Positions 13,150 to 26,309 of a stretch of 64,000 nt of DNA are shown piece after piece. This DNA is from Climacteris rufus. Taxonomy: Eukaryota > Chordata > Aves > Passeriformes > Climacteridae. Both the position numbers and the translations under genes were made by a program. Under the pieces are notes generated by a model. The model saw only the letters and a list, made by a program, of their open reading frames with translations. It was not told the origin of the DNA and made no database searches. Positions within the stretch are counted from its first letter, which is position 1, and each line of letters starts with the position of its first letter. The stretch is taken from NCBI GenBank assembly GCA_013398175.1, contig VZRZ01004813.1, positions 1,935,278 through 1,999,277 of the forward strand, read 5' to 3'.

Positions 13150-13440
13150 CACGGAAGTCTTGAAGTGGCTACTCCTGTGTAAATGAATCAGATGAAAGAA
13201 AGAAGGCACTGAGTTTCTTCCCACTTCACCCTTAGAAGAAGCAACTGCACGTTGGAGTTTGTCCTCCTGCTTACTGACAGTGTTATAAAGTGCAAACAAA
13301 ACATCTTCAGAAAGCTGGGAGAGACAGAAGTCCACGTCTCTGTACTGGGAACCTCCTGCTATACACACTGCCTCTAATAGTATTCCTCCAGCTAGGGCTG
13401 CAGCCACCTGTCTGTCAGCACCTCCCCCTAAGCCTTAGGA
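13150..13440 (-). other. Unidentified ORF of protein-like composition
   Basis: On the minus strand a frame opens after a TAA at about 13444 and runs to a stop near 13111, about 110 codons. Its central part reads LEAVCIAGGSQYRDVDFC then LSQLSEDVLFALYNTVSK and QEDKLQRAVASSKG, balanced and soluble-protein-like rather than low-complexity. A candidate splice donor (G|GTGAAGTGGG) follows SSKG and a weak candidate acceptor (GGCTTAG) precedes it. There is no ATG where expected and I do not recognise the family. It may be an exon of an unknown gene, a decayed retrocopy or chance; other chance ORFs of about 110 codons exist in this window. Confidence 0.2.
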
Positions 13441-15207
13441 GCAGGTGTCAGCTCACACTGGCCTCAGACTGTGCATGAGTTGGCAGATGTCCTAGATCAA
13501 GTGTCCCTAGATCAAGTGTCTCCAAGCTTGTCCTACTCTTCATTTACCCAAAGCAGTGCTTAAGGATTCCTAGAAACATAAAGAGGAACAGGAAAGAGTG
13601 TATTTAAATTATTTGCTACCATGTTGCATGTGGTGCCACAAGAAAGACAGATTTTTCAGCATTGTAGAATCATATTTAAAATTCATTGTACTGCCAGTGT
13701 TGTTCACAAATCCCAGGAGGAGTCAGCCGGTGATATCCAACACACCAAGATGAGAATACTCCCCCAAATGTCTTTGACTTTCCAAGGCTACTGGCAGATT
13801 GTTATTTAGAAGAACAGGCAAGTGGGCTAATCCACCTGGGCAAAACATCTATTTATAGGCTTGGGGTCAGTTCTGTGAATAATCACAAGGAAATGCTGTG
13901 CTCACCAGAATTTATTATGTTATTCTAGAAATAGTTAATATGAGTGGGCAAGGGGACCACTAGGGAAAATATTCTCTCATCTGCAATAGAACTTAATGCA
14001 TACATTTCTTTTTTTCTATTTCCTTTTTTTTCTTTTTTTTCTCCTTAGCACAGAAAGATTTAGGTCAGGAAATATTGTTCATGAAAAACAACTAGTTCAT
14101 TTGCAAATCCTCCTTGGAATGCACACACTCTTGGCAGGTTAACATTTGCCTAAAGGGGTCTCTGATGAGGAGAAACAAGGACTTCTGGTTCCATCAGAGC
14201 CAGTCCCTTAGCAGTAGCCTAGATCAACAAATACTCAGCATTCAGGGACATGAAAACAAAATAATCCCCTCAAAACAATAAACAAAATTGGGAGAAAAAA
14301 AGAATGCTGGTTGTGTGTGTAAGTGGGAGTGAAACAACAATAACAAAAACACCACAAACAAACAAAACTCCTAAAACCCATGAAAGATATCACTTCAATT
14401 TAGATTATGGTTTGTGTTTTGTTGGGGGATTTTTAATGGTGTAGTAGTTTTATTTACCTGCCTGGTAGGGCAAACTTCCACTCTAAGGATTCAACCTCCA
14501 AGTAAGCAGTTGCTCTTTCAAGAACTTTTACCTTCTTGCTCCCTCTAGTGCTCTGAGAAACCTTGCACAGTTTTGCATAGCCCTAAAGAGACTGTTTTTC
14601 TCATTATTTTCTTTCCCATCACGCATAACCCAAGAGACTTTATAGGAAAGGTCCAAGACTGAATTTATTATGGCAATAATTTGAAATGTAAACCTTCATT
14701 TGGCATGCTGGTAAGTAATCCAAATTGTTCTAAAGTCCTTTCCTTTGCTCAGATTATGGCTTATCTTTTGCAGACAAAGCAATACTTGAATTTGAGAAAA
14801 GAAGCACAAATATGCACATTAGTACAACTGCTTTTGAACACTTTTTAACATTGAAGCTGTGATCATCAATTAAACATCCTTATCACCAAAGAAAAAAAGT
14901 ATCTGAATGTTGTACTTGGTTACTTTTCTATATCATGGTGCAGATCCATAAAGCTAGCCATTATCAATTTCTAGAAAATAAGTTAAACAAGTTTCTAAGC
15001 TTAAAGAAAAAGCCAACCTCCACTAGCTGTCACCATTAACATCTGCATCCCTACAGCCTTCTATAGATGGCAACATGCCTCAATAATGAACATCTGAACT
15101 ACTTGATTATACATGAGGAGCAGTACTACTACATTTGCATGGGACAGCAAGTGGCAAATTCATACTATTCCCGAAACACCACTGCTTCTACATTTTAAGA
15201 AGTTCAC

Positions 15208-15227
15208 TTTTTTTTTTTTTTTTTTTT
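15208..15227 (+). repeat. T homopolymer, 20 bp
   Basis: An uninterrupted run of 20 T. No recognisable retroposed body on the minus strand (after position 15228), so it is treated as a simple repeat. Confidence 0.92.
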
Positions 15228-16528
15228 AAATAGAAGCTATAAAGCTTGGATCTGAACCATGAACACAGCACAACACAATGACTGCCCATAACTGCAATTG
15301 ACCTTAGACAATGCTGCTCCCAGGCATCTCAGTGGAACAAGCTAAAGACGAAAATGCCAAGTTAGCAAGACAAGAGAGTGTTAATTAGCTTCCTGAGGAG
15401 TAGAAGCACTTACAGTATAGGCATCTGCAGAATCTACTGTGGAAAATATTATTCTGTGATCCAAAAATGGGCAGAGCCTAGAAAACTAGTACTTGCAGTC
15501 TGACTTTTGCCAGCGGCAAGCTAGAGACATGCTCATGGCCATAAAACATAATGAGACTAAGTCCTCTTCTGCTGCATCAACACAATCCTCCTGCCACTGT
15601 CTAAATTAGAGAAGGGAAGAGCAAAGCCCTTGCTTCTTGTAGTGTTCAAAGACATTTTTATAAGCCATTTTTACTACACACAGGAACATCATGGATCAGA
15701 AAGATATTCAAATAAAACTTTTTCTTCCTTTTTTTTTATATCTACAAATTAGTGTATCAAGCTTGCCATAGACAACAGTGGTCTTAATATAAAAATATTA
15801 TTTCAAGTTCCCATATCTACTTGGTTGTCATATTCTTTAAGGACACATCAAGAGGCCAACATTATTCACTTGCATGATTTCAATTGAAATTCTGTCTCCT
15901 TCACTATGCTGTGTGCGTAAGACTTGGGAGGAAGATTTAAGCCAACTGCTGTGTGGAACAAAAAACTATAACATAACAATGAATACTGGAGAAAGTTTTA
16001 GCTACTTCTTTAATGCTGATACAATGACGGATGCTTTTGATACACAGGTGTACTTTTTGAGAAATCATCTCAAAATATTTTAAATAGTCCACATATTTCA
16101 GTCATAACAAACCAAGACATATTCCTTTCTTTAGAAAATCAATGTGAATCAAGAAAATTTGTCATCTTTATTTCCTCCAAGTCTTTAATGTTTCTGGCTG
16201 CTCAGAGTTTGGTCTCAGATCAAAGCAAGATAAAAGTGAATTAAAGATTCTTCTAATCTGTCCTTCATATCTGATTAAAATATATTTCCTTTTACCTATT
16301 GCATAATATGTCATGTATTTTGTTTTATTGTGTTTTGGTAAGAAAATAGAATACAATATGTTTGAGGAAAACGAAGTTTTATTTAAACTTAGTAAATACG
16401 TTCTCTGCACTTAAGTCAAAATGCATAAAATGTCTACAGAGGTAAGTAAATAAGTTACAATAATCATTAACATATCTGCCACCAAAATAACTGTTTACAT
16501 TTAGTTGGTCAAACTTGTACGGTAAAAA

Positions 16529-16610
16529 AGAATAGACTCTTTAAAAGTGTCTTTTTAATAGACTAATAGACTAATTAAAACTAATAGACTAATAGACTCT
16601 TTAAAACTCC
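16529..16610 (+). repeat. Short minisatellite of AATAGACT units
   Basis: The octamer-like unit AATAGACT recurs, with 'GACTCTTTAAAA' present at both edges (near 16536 and 16600). It looks like local slippage duplication in AT-rich DNA. Confidence 0.8.
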
Positions 16611-16794
16611 CCTCTTTCTGAGGAGTTAATTGTCACCTAGGACACTGAAAAAAAAATATATAGGCTTAACACCATTTTAAAAGATCTGCTGTTTTATTTG
16701 AAAAACTGCATCACCATAAGTGTTTTTGTCATCCACTTCTGTTCCTGACCTTTATCTTTCTCACGAGAAAAAGAGAAGATAAGAAAGCAACAAA

Positions 16795-16912
16795 CCCTAC
16801 ACAAACCAAAACACACATGCCACCCCCCAATAAAAACACCAAACCAAACCAAAACACACACAAAAAACAAATCAAAACAAACCAAACCAACAAACAAAAT
16901 CCCCAAAAAACC
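16795..16912 (+). repeat. A/C-rich low-complexity tract (AAACC/CAAAA units)
   Basis: About 120 bp nearly devoid of G and T, made of AAACC, CCAAAAC and CACACA units. Two overlapping minus-strand ORFs rich in Phe, Val, Leu and Cys arise from it and are not genes. Confidence 0.9.
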
Positions 16913-18214
16913 AGAAAGAGGACTAACAAACAAATCCAAGAATAATGGCTTGTATTTTGCTGGTTTCTTATCAAAGACTATTTGCTATTCTTAGTAAAAG
17001 ATAACTGCATAACTGCAGACAAGATGTCTCTATAAAAAGAACATACTTCAATAGATGGAAAGTCTACATAAGTATTTTTCCTTTCCCCAAATCAAACAAT
17101 AGGGAAAAAGTTCCATTCTATTCTAAACAGTTAAAGTATTGCCTTTGCAATGTTGCAAATTGACATAAATGCTTTGCCAGAAGAAACTGGATGAAAGAAC
17201 AGGTCCTTGGTTTCTCATACTCTCTGGTATACTGACATTGTTCTCAGGTATTTCTCTGTCTATTTTACACCTGGCATACTGGCTTTTCTGGGCAGGTAAG
17301 GTCTTTGAGATGGCTCTTGCCATACGACTTTGCCTTCATAACAAAATTGCTTTGGACTGCTGTACCCGCTCTAGGCTTCATTAATGCCAAAGGGCAGCAT
17401 GTAAACATACTATTTGCTTTTATGTCACTTTATATTATTGCAATCTAAATCAGTGTCATAACTGTTTTGTATGCTGCTTGGCAACAGAGACAGGATCTTC
17501 AGCAGCTGGGGTCACCTCGCATCATTTTGTACATATCTACATGTTCCTTACAATTCAGAAGGAAAGGGTGGACCTGAGGACACCAGTCATGCTGATAACT
17601 ACAGCCTTACCTATACCAGTATCAGAAGATTCAAACACTGAACAGAACAAAATAATTCCACAGAAGATTTGTCACCTCTGCTTAGACCCACTGTGAAAGC
17701 CCTAAAACCTGACCACTGCTTCTGAGACAGTTTTACTATTTGGATTCTTGATTGTGCCAACAAGAACCTCTCTGTAAGACATCCACATTTTTCAGCACTT
17801 TCAAAGTGACATGAAGAAAGGCTGGTAGTCAAACGGACATTTTACCCCAGCCCATGAAATCAACTAAAACTCTAATTTATAGAGTCAATGAAAATTACTT
17901 ACCAAATGCCCTCCAAAATTTTCTGCAATTATTGAAGAAGCGTGTTCAAACTCCAGCACTGATTAGGCACATAGAACAAATCTCACTCTCACCCTTGAAT
18001 ATTGAATGTTGGCTCAAATAGACTCAAAACTTGCTTTCTTGAATATTATCTAATGATTTAAACAGTTACTCTTCTTGTGAACACAGCTACTAGGAAACAG
18101 TCTTTAATAAATAGACCTTCACACATGTATTTTTGGAAATAGTACAGAAGTGTCTGTTTTCTTTCATATCTTCCCGAACAAGGTGGTTTTCACCTGACAC
18201 CTGATGCACTCTCT

Positions 18215-18700
18215 GATGGAAGACTGTTGGAGCAAGTCCAGAGGAGGATCACGAAGTTGATAAGAGGACTAGAGAATCTCCCCTACAAAGACAAGCTGAG
18301 AAAGTTGTGGCTGTTCAGCCTGGAGAAGAGGCTGGAGAAAAGGTTGTGTGGAGACCTCACAGCAACCTTCCAGTACCTGAAGGGGGCCTACAAGCGACCT
18401 TAAAGGAAAGGTACTCTTCATCAGGAACTGCAGTGATGGACCGGGAGGGAATGGTTTCAGACTGAAAGAGCAGGTTTAGATCAGATGTTAGGAAGAAATT
18501 GTTTACTGTGAGGGTGGTGAGGCACTGGAACAGGTTGCCCAGAGAAGTTGTGGATGCCCCATCTCTGGAGGTGTTCAAGGTCAGGCTGGATGGGGCTCTG
18601 AGCAACCTGGTCTAGTGGAAAGTGTCCCTGCCCATGCCACAGGTGCTGGAACTGGGTGATATTTAAGGTCCCTTCCAAGCCATTCTATGACTCTTAAGAT
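18215..18700 (+). mobile_element. CR1 LINE 3' fragment, plus orientation
   Basis: Landmarks in order are 'CAGAGGAGGATCACGAAG', 'TTCAGCCTGGAGAAGAGGC', 'TGGAGACCTCACAGCAACC', 'TTAGATCAGATGTTAGGAAG', 'CACTGGAACAGGTTGCCCAG', 'CCCCATCTCTGGAGGTGTTC', 'GTCAGGCTGGATGGGGCTC' and the terminal 'CCATTCTATGACTCT'. It is about 480 bp, 5'-truncated and without coding capacity. Confidence 0.93.
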
Positions 18701-19197
18701 GCCAGTTTAAGAGCAAGTGTGAGATCTGGTACTGAGCAGGATAGAAGCAAGACATCATCAACGTCTTTGAATTCTCTGAGAGTAGCAAATTTTTTTAGAG
18801 AAAATGCTCTGCTGATTTAGCTGAAATGAAACAGAAAATGTCCCAGCTCTTTGGTATTCCCTAAAAAGACAATTTAGGGAAAGTTTTTCACATCCAAGAT
18901 CTTCAAACAGTAGAGTGAGCAAAATGCAAAGAAGCTACTAAGGGAAACATTTTCCCAGATGCTGAGGCTATCTCAGATGGGGTCTATTTAAAAGACCTGG
19001 GTAACACATAGTACCAAAAAAGCATGAAGTGAGTTGTCACTTGACAGCATGGGGTAAAAGCCAAAGCCTGAAAACACTGATTGGTAAGAGCCTACTGAAA
19101 GAAAAATAACCTTGAGCAAAGTCCTAGAAAATGCAACCTTGGTGCAGACAAAATCTTGTCCTTCCTGAAAACTTGGCAGTTTCTCTGCTACACCTAC

Positions 19198-19323
19198 ATA
19201 TCTATATCTATATCTATATCTATATCTATATCTATATCTATATCTATATCTATATCTATATCTATATCTATATCTATATCTATATCTATATCTATATCTA
19301 TATCTATATCTATATCTATATAT
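19198..19323 (+). repeat. Hexanucleotide microsatellite (TCTATA)n, about 20 copies
   Basis: There are twenty perfect tandem copies of a 6-bp unit from 19201 to 19320, with partial units at both edges. Because the unit is 6 bp, it keeps reading frames open and generates artificial ORFs of alternating Tyr-Ile or Ser-Ile; those are not genes. Perfect repetition over 120 bp suggests it is young and length-variable. Confidence 0.98.
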
Positions 19324-20145
19324 GTGCAGTCATGGCTATTTCTAAGGGAGCAAGGCTCACAACAAGAAGCTTTTCAATTCTTTCTGCAGTCAATATTGAA
19401 GTGGTTACAAAGAGGGCTCTTCACAAGTTGTAGACATGCACCCTTCAGGTGCAGAGTCACAGAATCTTCTGTCAGCCTCCATCCCTGAGTTCAGACACAT
19501 AGCAGATCTTCAGCACTCCTGCTACTCTCAGTTGCTGTGTGAAGCATAGAAGTCAAAGAAAGGAGGAAGTGCACAGAGGATGGGAACAAATCCAAGCTGA
19601 ATTAATTTACTGAACAAGTTTAAAGCCATGGTACTCTCATTCTTTGCCCTCTCAAACCGTTCTTTTCTAACACCCTTGTTCAGAGAACCCATGTTTTATT
19701 GTTCTCTTAAGCTGAACAGTGAACTGTAAAGTGAACTGTAATTGCAAATGAATAATCGAGGACTTGTTAATGTTTTGAACAATTGGAGGTTGCCAGCCTT
19801 TTTGCCCTTTATTCATTTCCAGTATACCATTTTTTCAAAACAAAACTGTAGCCTCTAGTCAGCTTTTAATAATACCTGGGTAGCGAGTTCTTTCCAAAAT
19901 ACAAATCACATTTCTTTATCCTCTTAAGGCCAGAAGTATTGGCCTTCACAATTGCATTAGAAGACAAATTTAAGATTGAGTTAAATTCCATGTAACATGT
20001 AAAAAATTTTTACATATTAATTTTAACCTATTGTAAACAGAACATACATATGGAACAAATCCAGTAATTCATGATGACAGTAGCAGGATCCAAGGAAGAG
20101 AGAGTATGGGAAGCAAGTAAGTAGAAAATTATGAACAAGAAAATG

Positions 20146-20340
20146 ATAGAATCATGAATGATTTGGGTTTGAAGGGACCTTAAAGACCATCTATAGCCCA
20201 ACCCCATTGCCATGGGCAGGGACACCATCCACTATAACACTTTGCTCAAAGCCCCATTTAACCTGGCCTTGCACACTTCCAGGGATGGCACATCCACTTC
20301 TCTGCGCTGCCTCTGCCAACATCTCATCACCCTCACAGTA
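20146..20340 (-). mobile_element. CR1 LINE 3' fragment, minus orientation
   Basis: 'AGAATCATGAATGATTTGGG' then 'AAGGGACCTTAAAGACCATC', 'CCATGGGCAGGGACACC' and 'CCAGGGATGGCACATCC' is the reverse complement of a CR1 3' end of the subfamily that ends in a TTTAAGGTCCCTTCCAA-type stretch. About 195 bp. Confidence 0.88.
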
Positions 20341-20402
20341 GAACCAAAGAATTGCTTAGGTTGGAAAAGACCTTTAAGATCATTGAGTCCAACTGCATGT
20401 AC
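20341..20402 (-). mobile_element. Second, abutting CR1 3' fragment, minus orientation
   Basis: Immediately after the previous fragment, 'CCAAAGAATTGCTTAGGTTG' then 'GAAAAGACCTTTAAGATCAT' and 'TGAGTCCAACTGCAT' is again a CR1 3' terminus from the extreme end inward, of a different subfamily. It is therefore a separate insertion into or beside the first, not a continuation. Confidence 0.75.
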
Positions 20403-23400
20403 AACGGAATTAAATAAAAATAGATCAGTAAGGTATTGTTAGTATATGGTTTGAATCTGAAAGTAGCTTTGGAAGATTTTTGGTTTTTTTTAACTCTGCT
20501 ACTCAAAACTGTGCTGTAAAGTAATAGCTTTGTTTCCAACAAAGCATTCATAATTGGGAAAAGAGGTCAGATTTCTTTGGGCTAGTCTGTTGGTTTCTTC
20601 TAAAAGCAAACAACAGATGGATGGAAAGTCAAAACAACTTTTTCACAGCACTTTTCATATTGGTGCTAGAAAGTCTAGTAATAACGTACCATTCAAACTA
20701 GGCTTTTTGGATAGTGATCACTTGTTATGAGTGGTTTTGCATTCCTCTCATATAAAGTAACCATGGGCCTCAAGATTACACACCACTGGACAGCACTCCT
20801 CTGCTCCTCTCATTCTTCTACAACTACAAAATTCCTACGTTTCTTTTGATCACGACTTATCTTGGCATTGCTACAAGCCCAAATTCAAATTCATGAAAAA
20901 TAACATACTATAAATCAAATTTAACTTTCAGAATACTTAAGTTTTGGAAATTTAAATATGGAAATAGTTGTGTTTTTCTTATATGCATGAATAATAGAAA
21001 TAGCTTGAGTAATTGACAGAACTGTAGAACTAGAAGTGTCCAAATGTGTTAAAGCTAAATCTATCCATTTTAGAGTTAGAAACATAATTATGGACACTTT
21101 TATTTGACTTACATTTAAGGTAGAAGTCTACATAGTATATGCACACAACAACTGCATAATTTCTAACACATTCCTGCAAATACTATTTTCAAAATTTAAC
21201 ATTTTATATATCAAGGTACTTAAATATTTGTGTTAACAAGTTTCTGGACATCCAGAAAATCCATTTTAATTGTGGCGCTCAGCTCCAGGCCATCAATAAG
21301 CATTTTCAGTGTGTAGCTGGCCACTGACAAGTGCCACTTCTAATCATTTAACTAACTTTGAAAGGGAAAATAAATCCCAATAATACAAAACTTCAACATT
21401 CTGTGTATGACCTTGATTCTTACCTTTCACATACTGAGAATACTCTCTTAGCTAGATTCAACCTATTTGGTATTCACACATTGCTAACAGAATTATTCAT
21501 AATAACAGACTTCTAAGAAAACAATTTCAGGTTCTTCTTATTAGACAATTATCATTAGCTACAAAGTGTTAGATAACTACAACTCCTCGGCTAGATCATT
21601 ACATGCATATTCTATTTGATTCAGCATAAATGTCACACACTCCTTCACTCATTCTCAGCTGTAATTATTAAAGTCTTAAGAACCAGTTCTCAATAAAATT
21701 TAAGGAAAAGAAAACCCATGAGCATTCACCTTTTGTGGAAGTTGAATCATATTTCAAAATATTTTATTCTGAAGGAAGCACTGCAGTTTTTTGGGGGTTT
21801 GGTTTTGCATACAGTAAGGTATGTAGATCAGGAATTGAATGCTGTCAAAATGATATATGGACTAAAGATTGCAATTTCTCTGTTTCAGCACAAGATAAAG
21901 AAAAAAAGTGTTTCTGATATTTTATTGAATTATATGCATTACATTTAAATATTAACCAGCATTTATCGCCTCAATATGAGGGCAAAAGGACTCCTGCTTG
22001 ATCTTTCCTTATACCACTGCACATTAGAGGATCCTACTTTTTCCTGCTGGCCACCTCATAGCCAGGTGAATCCCAAGGCACTCCTTTAAATTGCCCATGG
22101 CATACACAGGCAGCAAAATTATGTATGTATGATGGTCTATAACTGGAATAAGTTAGTTGCACATGGAAATCTCACCTATTGACTTTTGCTTATATAGCTT
22201 ATATTTCCTTTTTCTCCATTTGTATTTTGTGGAAAACAGATATTAACCTGGATGCTGTGATTAGCCTAAGCTAAAAATGTGCATACAACTCTACAGTGCA
22301 GATGTCTCAAATCACAGCTTTTACAGGGCCATTGTGAAAGGAGTCAGAATTTATCCCAAAACACATTTCCATGTAGCAATAGGCACAAGGGCACTGCTGG
22401 AACAATATTCACTGTGATAAAAAAATTTAATAAAGAAGAAAGATGTTTTGATTTCTTTCAATGATCCATGTCATTATTCAGCATGGAGAATTCATCTGTT
22501 AAGACATTCAGCAGTACCTGGCCTGTTGATAGCAGCAGATTGCCACTTTCTGTGCAAGAATGAGACAGCTATGATTTCCGCTCTGTACCTGTTGCCCACC
22601 CCCATTGCACCTGCAACAGCATCAGTTCCACTTGCAAGTATCTAATACACAACTCAGGAAGCATTTTCTCTTTAGCTGTTGTAGGTCTGAGTTAGTCAGC
22701 TCTCAATCAGTTCAAGTAAGATCTTTGTGCTGCTAGCTTTGATCTCTCTATTCTCGAGAAAGACAAATTGAAAGTGCTGAGATGAAAAGATTAGATCATA
22801 TTAAACTGAATCAAAGAAAGTGTCAGCTTTACTACTTACTAGAAAAAGACCAGGAAAGCAATATTCTTACCTGAATTGTGTTTAGACAGAACTAGGAGTT
22901 GAACAGTTTCTGTAAGAGTCAGATTCAACTCCCAAATTTATGAGATTTCTCACCCCAGTGATTCAAATTTCATGGGGACAAGCAAGCTCAAAAGGCATCC
23001 AATTCCTCTGCTGGAAATCACTGGGCACTACCCTGGGCAAAATTCATCATCTTTGGTCATTACTGAACCAAACCAGAGAAAGAAGTTCTTTCTTCCCAGG
23101 AGAAAAATTTGTACAGAAATTTAATATGCAGCCATATTCAAAGCAACAATTCATGAGTTTTGCCATCCTTTCCACAACTACCACCCCCTCTCCCACCACG
23201 CTGAATTTTTGATAGTTTGATTTAAGGTTCAGACTTACAGTTTACTTTTGGTTATCATTTTATAACTGTATGAAAAGTAAAATAGGACCTGAAACAATCT
23301 GCTCAAAGGTTGGCCAAAGCCCATCATTTGACTTAGAGAGTGGAATAGTCCCTTAAAAGTATGAATATCATCTCCCCAGTTTTGATGTCGAGCATTTCAG

Positions 23401-25404
23401 ATATTCAGTTGATTTTGTAATTTTGATCTTAATTCTAGTTTATCATTCAGAGTGAAGGGCACACTTTCATATTCAGATGAATTTCCAGCTGAAATACAAT
23501 GAAATTTTTCTAACAAAAAATCTCACAAGAAAAGTATTGTTTAAAATCCTCAGCAGTGTTTGATTCCAAATCCAGAGGTGTTAAGAGATATTTCTTCATT
23601 AATTATGAATTCAAGGATTCTTTCATCATTAATGTATAATTGATCTTTTCTGGTGACTCCTAGTTTAGTGATTTATTTTGATAAATAAATAAATAAAACA
23701 AAAATCTTCAAAATACTTTTGTTGAAACTTACAAAGCTTAGGCATGCCGCAAGTAAGGGAAAGAGAAAATATCCTCTGAGACAGAATCTAGTACACTGGC
23801 ACTCACTTACATTTTGACCTTCTTCACCCATAAAGGATTGGTAGACAGACATTGTTTTCTACTTGCCTGAATTAAATTGGGTCTCCTGAGATGCATATGA
23901 AGTAATTTAAAAAAAGAAAAACACTGTTAACTGAATTTACTCAACCATCAATCTGAAGCAAACCTTATTTACTGTATTCATCTATTAAACTAATATAATC
24001 TTTCATATTTTAATCAGAAAAAAAGTGACATTTAATTAGTGTTACACAGCCAAGCCTTGAAGAAGCTCCCCTATCTGAGCATTCAGCTAGGCTACTATTT
24101 TTCAGTCTCACCACAATGAGTCTTGTATGCTTTTATGCTTCCCTTGGTCGAAGCAAACTGCAGGACTGTTTTATTATTTCCACTGCCTGACACACTTCCT
24201 TAGCAGGAATAAGCACTCTTTTCACAATTTCATACATATGATACCTTTCGGCCCAGCCTCCTTACACCGCAAGAACTGGCACTGGTTGAGAGAGAGATAT
24301 TATTTTATAAAAAGAAAACAAAAACCAAAGAAAATCAATCAATTGTAATATCAGCAATCTACAGATCTAGACATAGCAACAAAAACAAAAGAAAAAAGCC
24401 AAAAGCCCTGTGCATGTTGGCCGCATCTTCCTTTCTATTTTTTTTCAGCCAAACAAGAGCTATAGAAATGTTCTTCTTTGAGTGGTTTCAGACTATGACT
24501 CAGAGTTCCCTGGCTGTTCCTTGAATGCTCTGTTTCTCCCATCCTGAGGTGCTGAGATACTTCAATGATGGCACACTTTTATTTCTGCCCAAATTTCCGT
24601 CATCTGCCTTCTTTTTTTCTTTCATTTTCATTACTTTTCTCACACTCTGCTTTGTAAAATTGACTTTTTCTTTTCTAATTGGGAAACTCAGAAACTTTCC
24701 ACTCCCAACCTCATGCAGAAATTAAAGGTAGCTGTTTTCACATCAAACCTGGCCATCCCATTGTGCATCTCTACCAGGATGGTGGCTGTTGGGCTTTAGT
24801 GGTTCTTAGGTGCTTTAGGTCTTCAGAAGCTTGGGAGAGAGAGTTTGATATTAAGCATCAGGCTGTATATACCAAGCTATTCTAATGATAAAGCACTTCC
24901 ATAAGCTCACTCACTCTGAGTGTATGTACATGCAGACAAAACTTGTAAATCTTCAGGCTTTTATTTATTTTTCAAGGACTTAATGTCACCATTTTAGAAA
25001 TAGGCAACCTGAATTTCTGATTTTAAAAAGCATAATAGGTCAAAGCCATACAAACAAATCAGGCCTGAATAAACAGTTTTCTGAGTCAGCTTGCAAAGCT
25101 TAAACCACAAATATATATTTTTAATATTTCATCATTGTACAGCAGGGAATTATAGCAGCAGCACTGCAAAACTGGCCATTTAAAATCAAATTCTTCCCTC
25201 TCCCCTGCCCACTCAAAATCAAATTGCAGCAATTAACTTCTAAGTCACTGGTTCTACAATTTCAACTATTTGCCAGTGCAGTCCAACAAAAGTGGCATCA
25301 GCTGATTTCACTGGAGCCTCAAAGACTTGTTTTGGATGAGGCAGCCATTTATTACAAAAAAATTTCATAATTTTTCCCCAGCACAATATGCAAGGAGTTT
25401 TTAT
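20403..25404. other. Intergenic DNA downstream of the ABCA13-like gene, no gene seen
   Basis: It is AT-rich with only short chance ORFs. No tRNA-like cloverleaf, CR1 end or LTR landmark was recognised. The lowest part may include the distal 3' untranslated region of the gene if the polyadenylation signals near 25.4-25.5 kb are not used. Confidence 0.55.
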
Positions 25405-26309
25405 TCATTACATTTTCATTTATTTTACACAAGTGTAGGCTGAAGACTGTGCCTTGTCTGAAGTATCTAACATCATAATATATTTATTGAGAAGTTTATT
25501 GATCACTGTCTGAATGTTTATCTTATTTTCCTTGAACATTTCCATTATACAGCATTTTGACATTCTTTTTGGGGAAAAAAAAGAAACAAAAAGATAAGAA
25601 AAACAAAATAAGTCATTAAAAAAGTACTTGAGAATACTTCCAGCAGCAACCCGCAGGCTTAAGGGAAAGCTCATTGTCAAGTATGATTTATGAAAACTTG
25701 TTAAATTTACTTAATATAACTAGGAGTCACACTAGACTAGTACACTAATAACCTGTTTAACGTAAAGCCTTATGGAATACAGTGCATCCTTTATACTACA
25801 AAAAGGTTAATTTAGCTTGTCACAACAAAGAATTAAGTTAATGGGGAAGTCAAAAGGCTCTCAATTTGTGTGATTAAATAAAGATATTGGGTGATAGCCA
25901 AGCTATTGCTATCATTCAACTGTTTTCTTGCCTTATCATGAAAAAATTAGATATTAAGTGTGCATGTAAGAGAGTACTGTAATCAAATGAATGCAAAGCT
26001 ACTACAAAAAAAATTTACTATGCACCGACATTTCAGATCAGCCTTTTTTTTCTGTGCATTAATTAGTATTTTAAAATTTCAGTTAAATTTAAAAAGCATT
26101 ATTTTTTGACAAATTTTTGGTTGACAGTTTCTTGTTTAAGCAAGAATTGGTACCATTCCTTCTGGCCTACAAATGAAAACTCACCTCTGCTTCTACTATT
26201 TGTTTCTCATACACAAAATGTTCACAGCTGATAAGTTATTGCATGTAACTTGTGTGTATATATAAGCAAACATACACATACATATGTGCTGCTGTACCCT
26301 GTTCTGAGC
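25405..26309 (-). other. ABCA13: Probable 3' untranslated region of the ABCA13-like gene
   Basis: Below the TAG stop there is no further coding signal on the minus strand. The first AATAAA hexamers in transcript direction are the plus-strand TTTATT at 25495-25500 and 25483-25488, followed by further ones at 25419-25424 and 25400-25405. A cluster of polyadenylation signals about 0.8-0.9 kb after the stop would give a plausible 3' end, but hexamers are common in AT-rich DNA and nothing here fixes the cleavage site. Confidence 0.35.

Larger units (their letters stand above)
12316..18214. other. Intergenic DNA with one unexplained ORF and simple repeats
   Basis: It holds the unidentified minus-strand ORF near 13.1-13.4 kb, the T20 run at 15208, and the low-complexity tracts at 16.5-16.9 kb. 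Nothing else is supported. Confidence 0.55.

Noticed and set aside
16694..16974. Hydrophobic minus-strand ORFs resembling membrane proteins
   Set aside because: They are encoded by an A/C-rich low-complexity tract.
19131..19488. Plus-strand ORFs encoding Tyr-Ile and Ser-Ile repeats
   Set aside because: They are translations of the hexanucleotide microsatellite.
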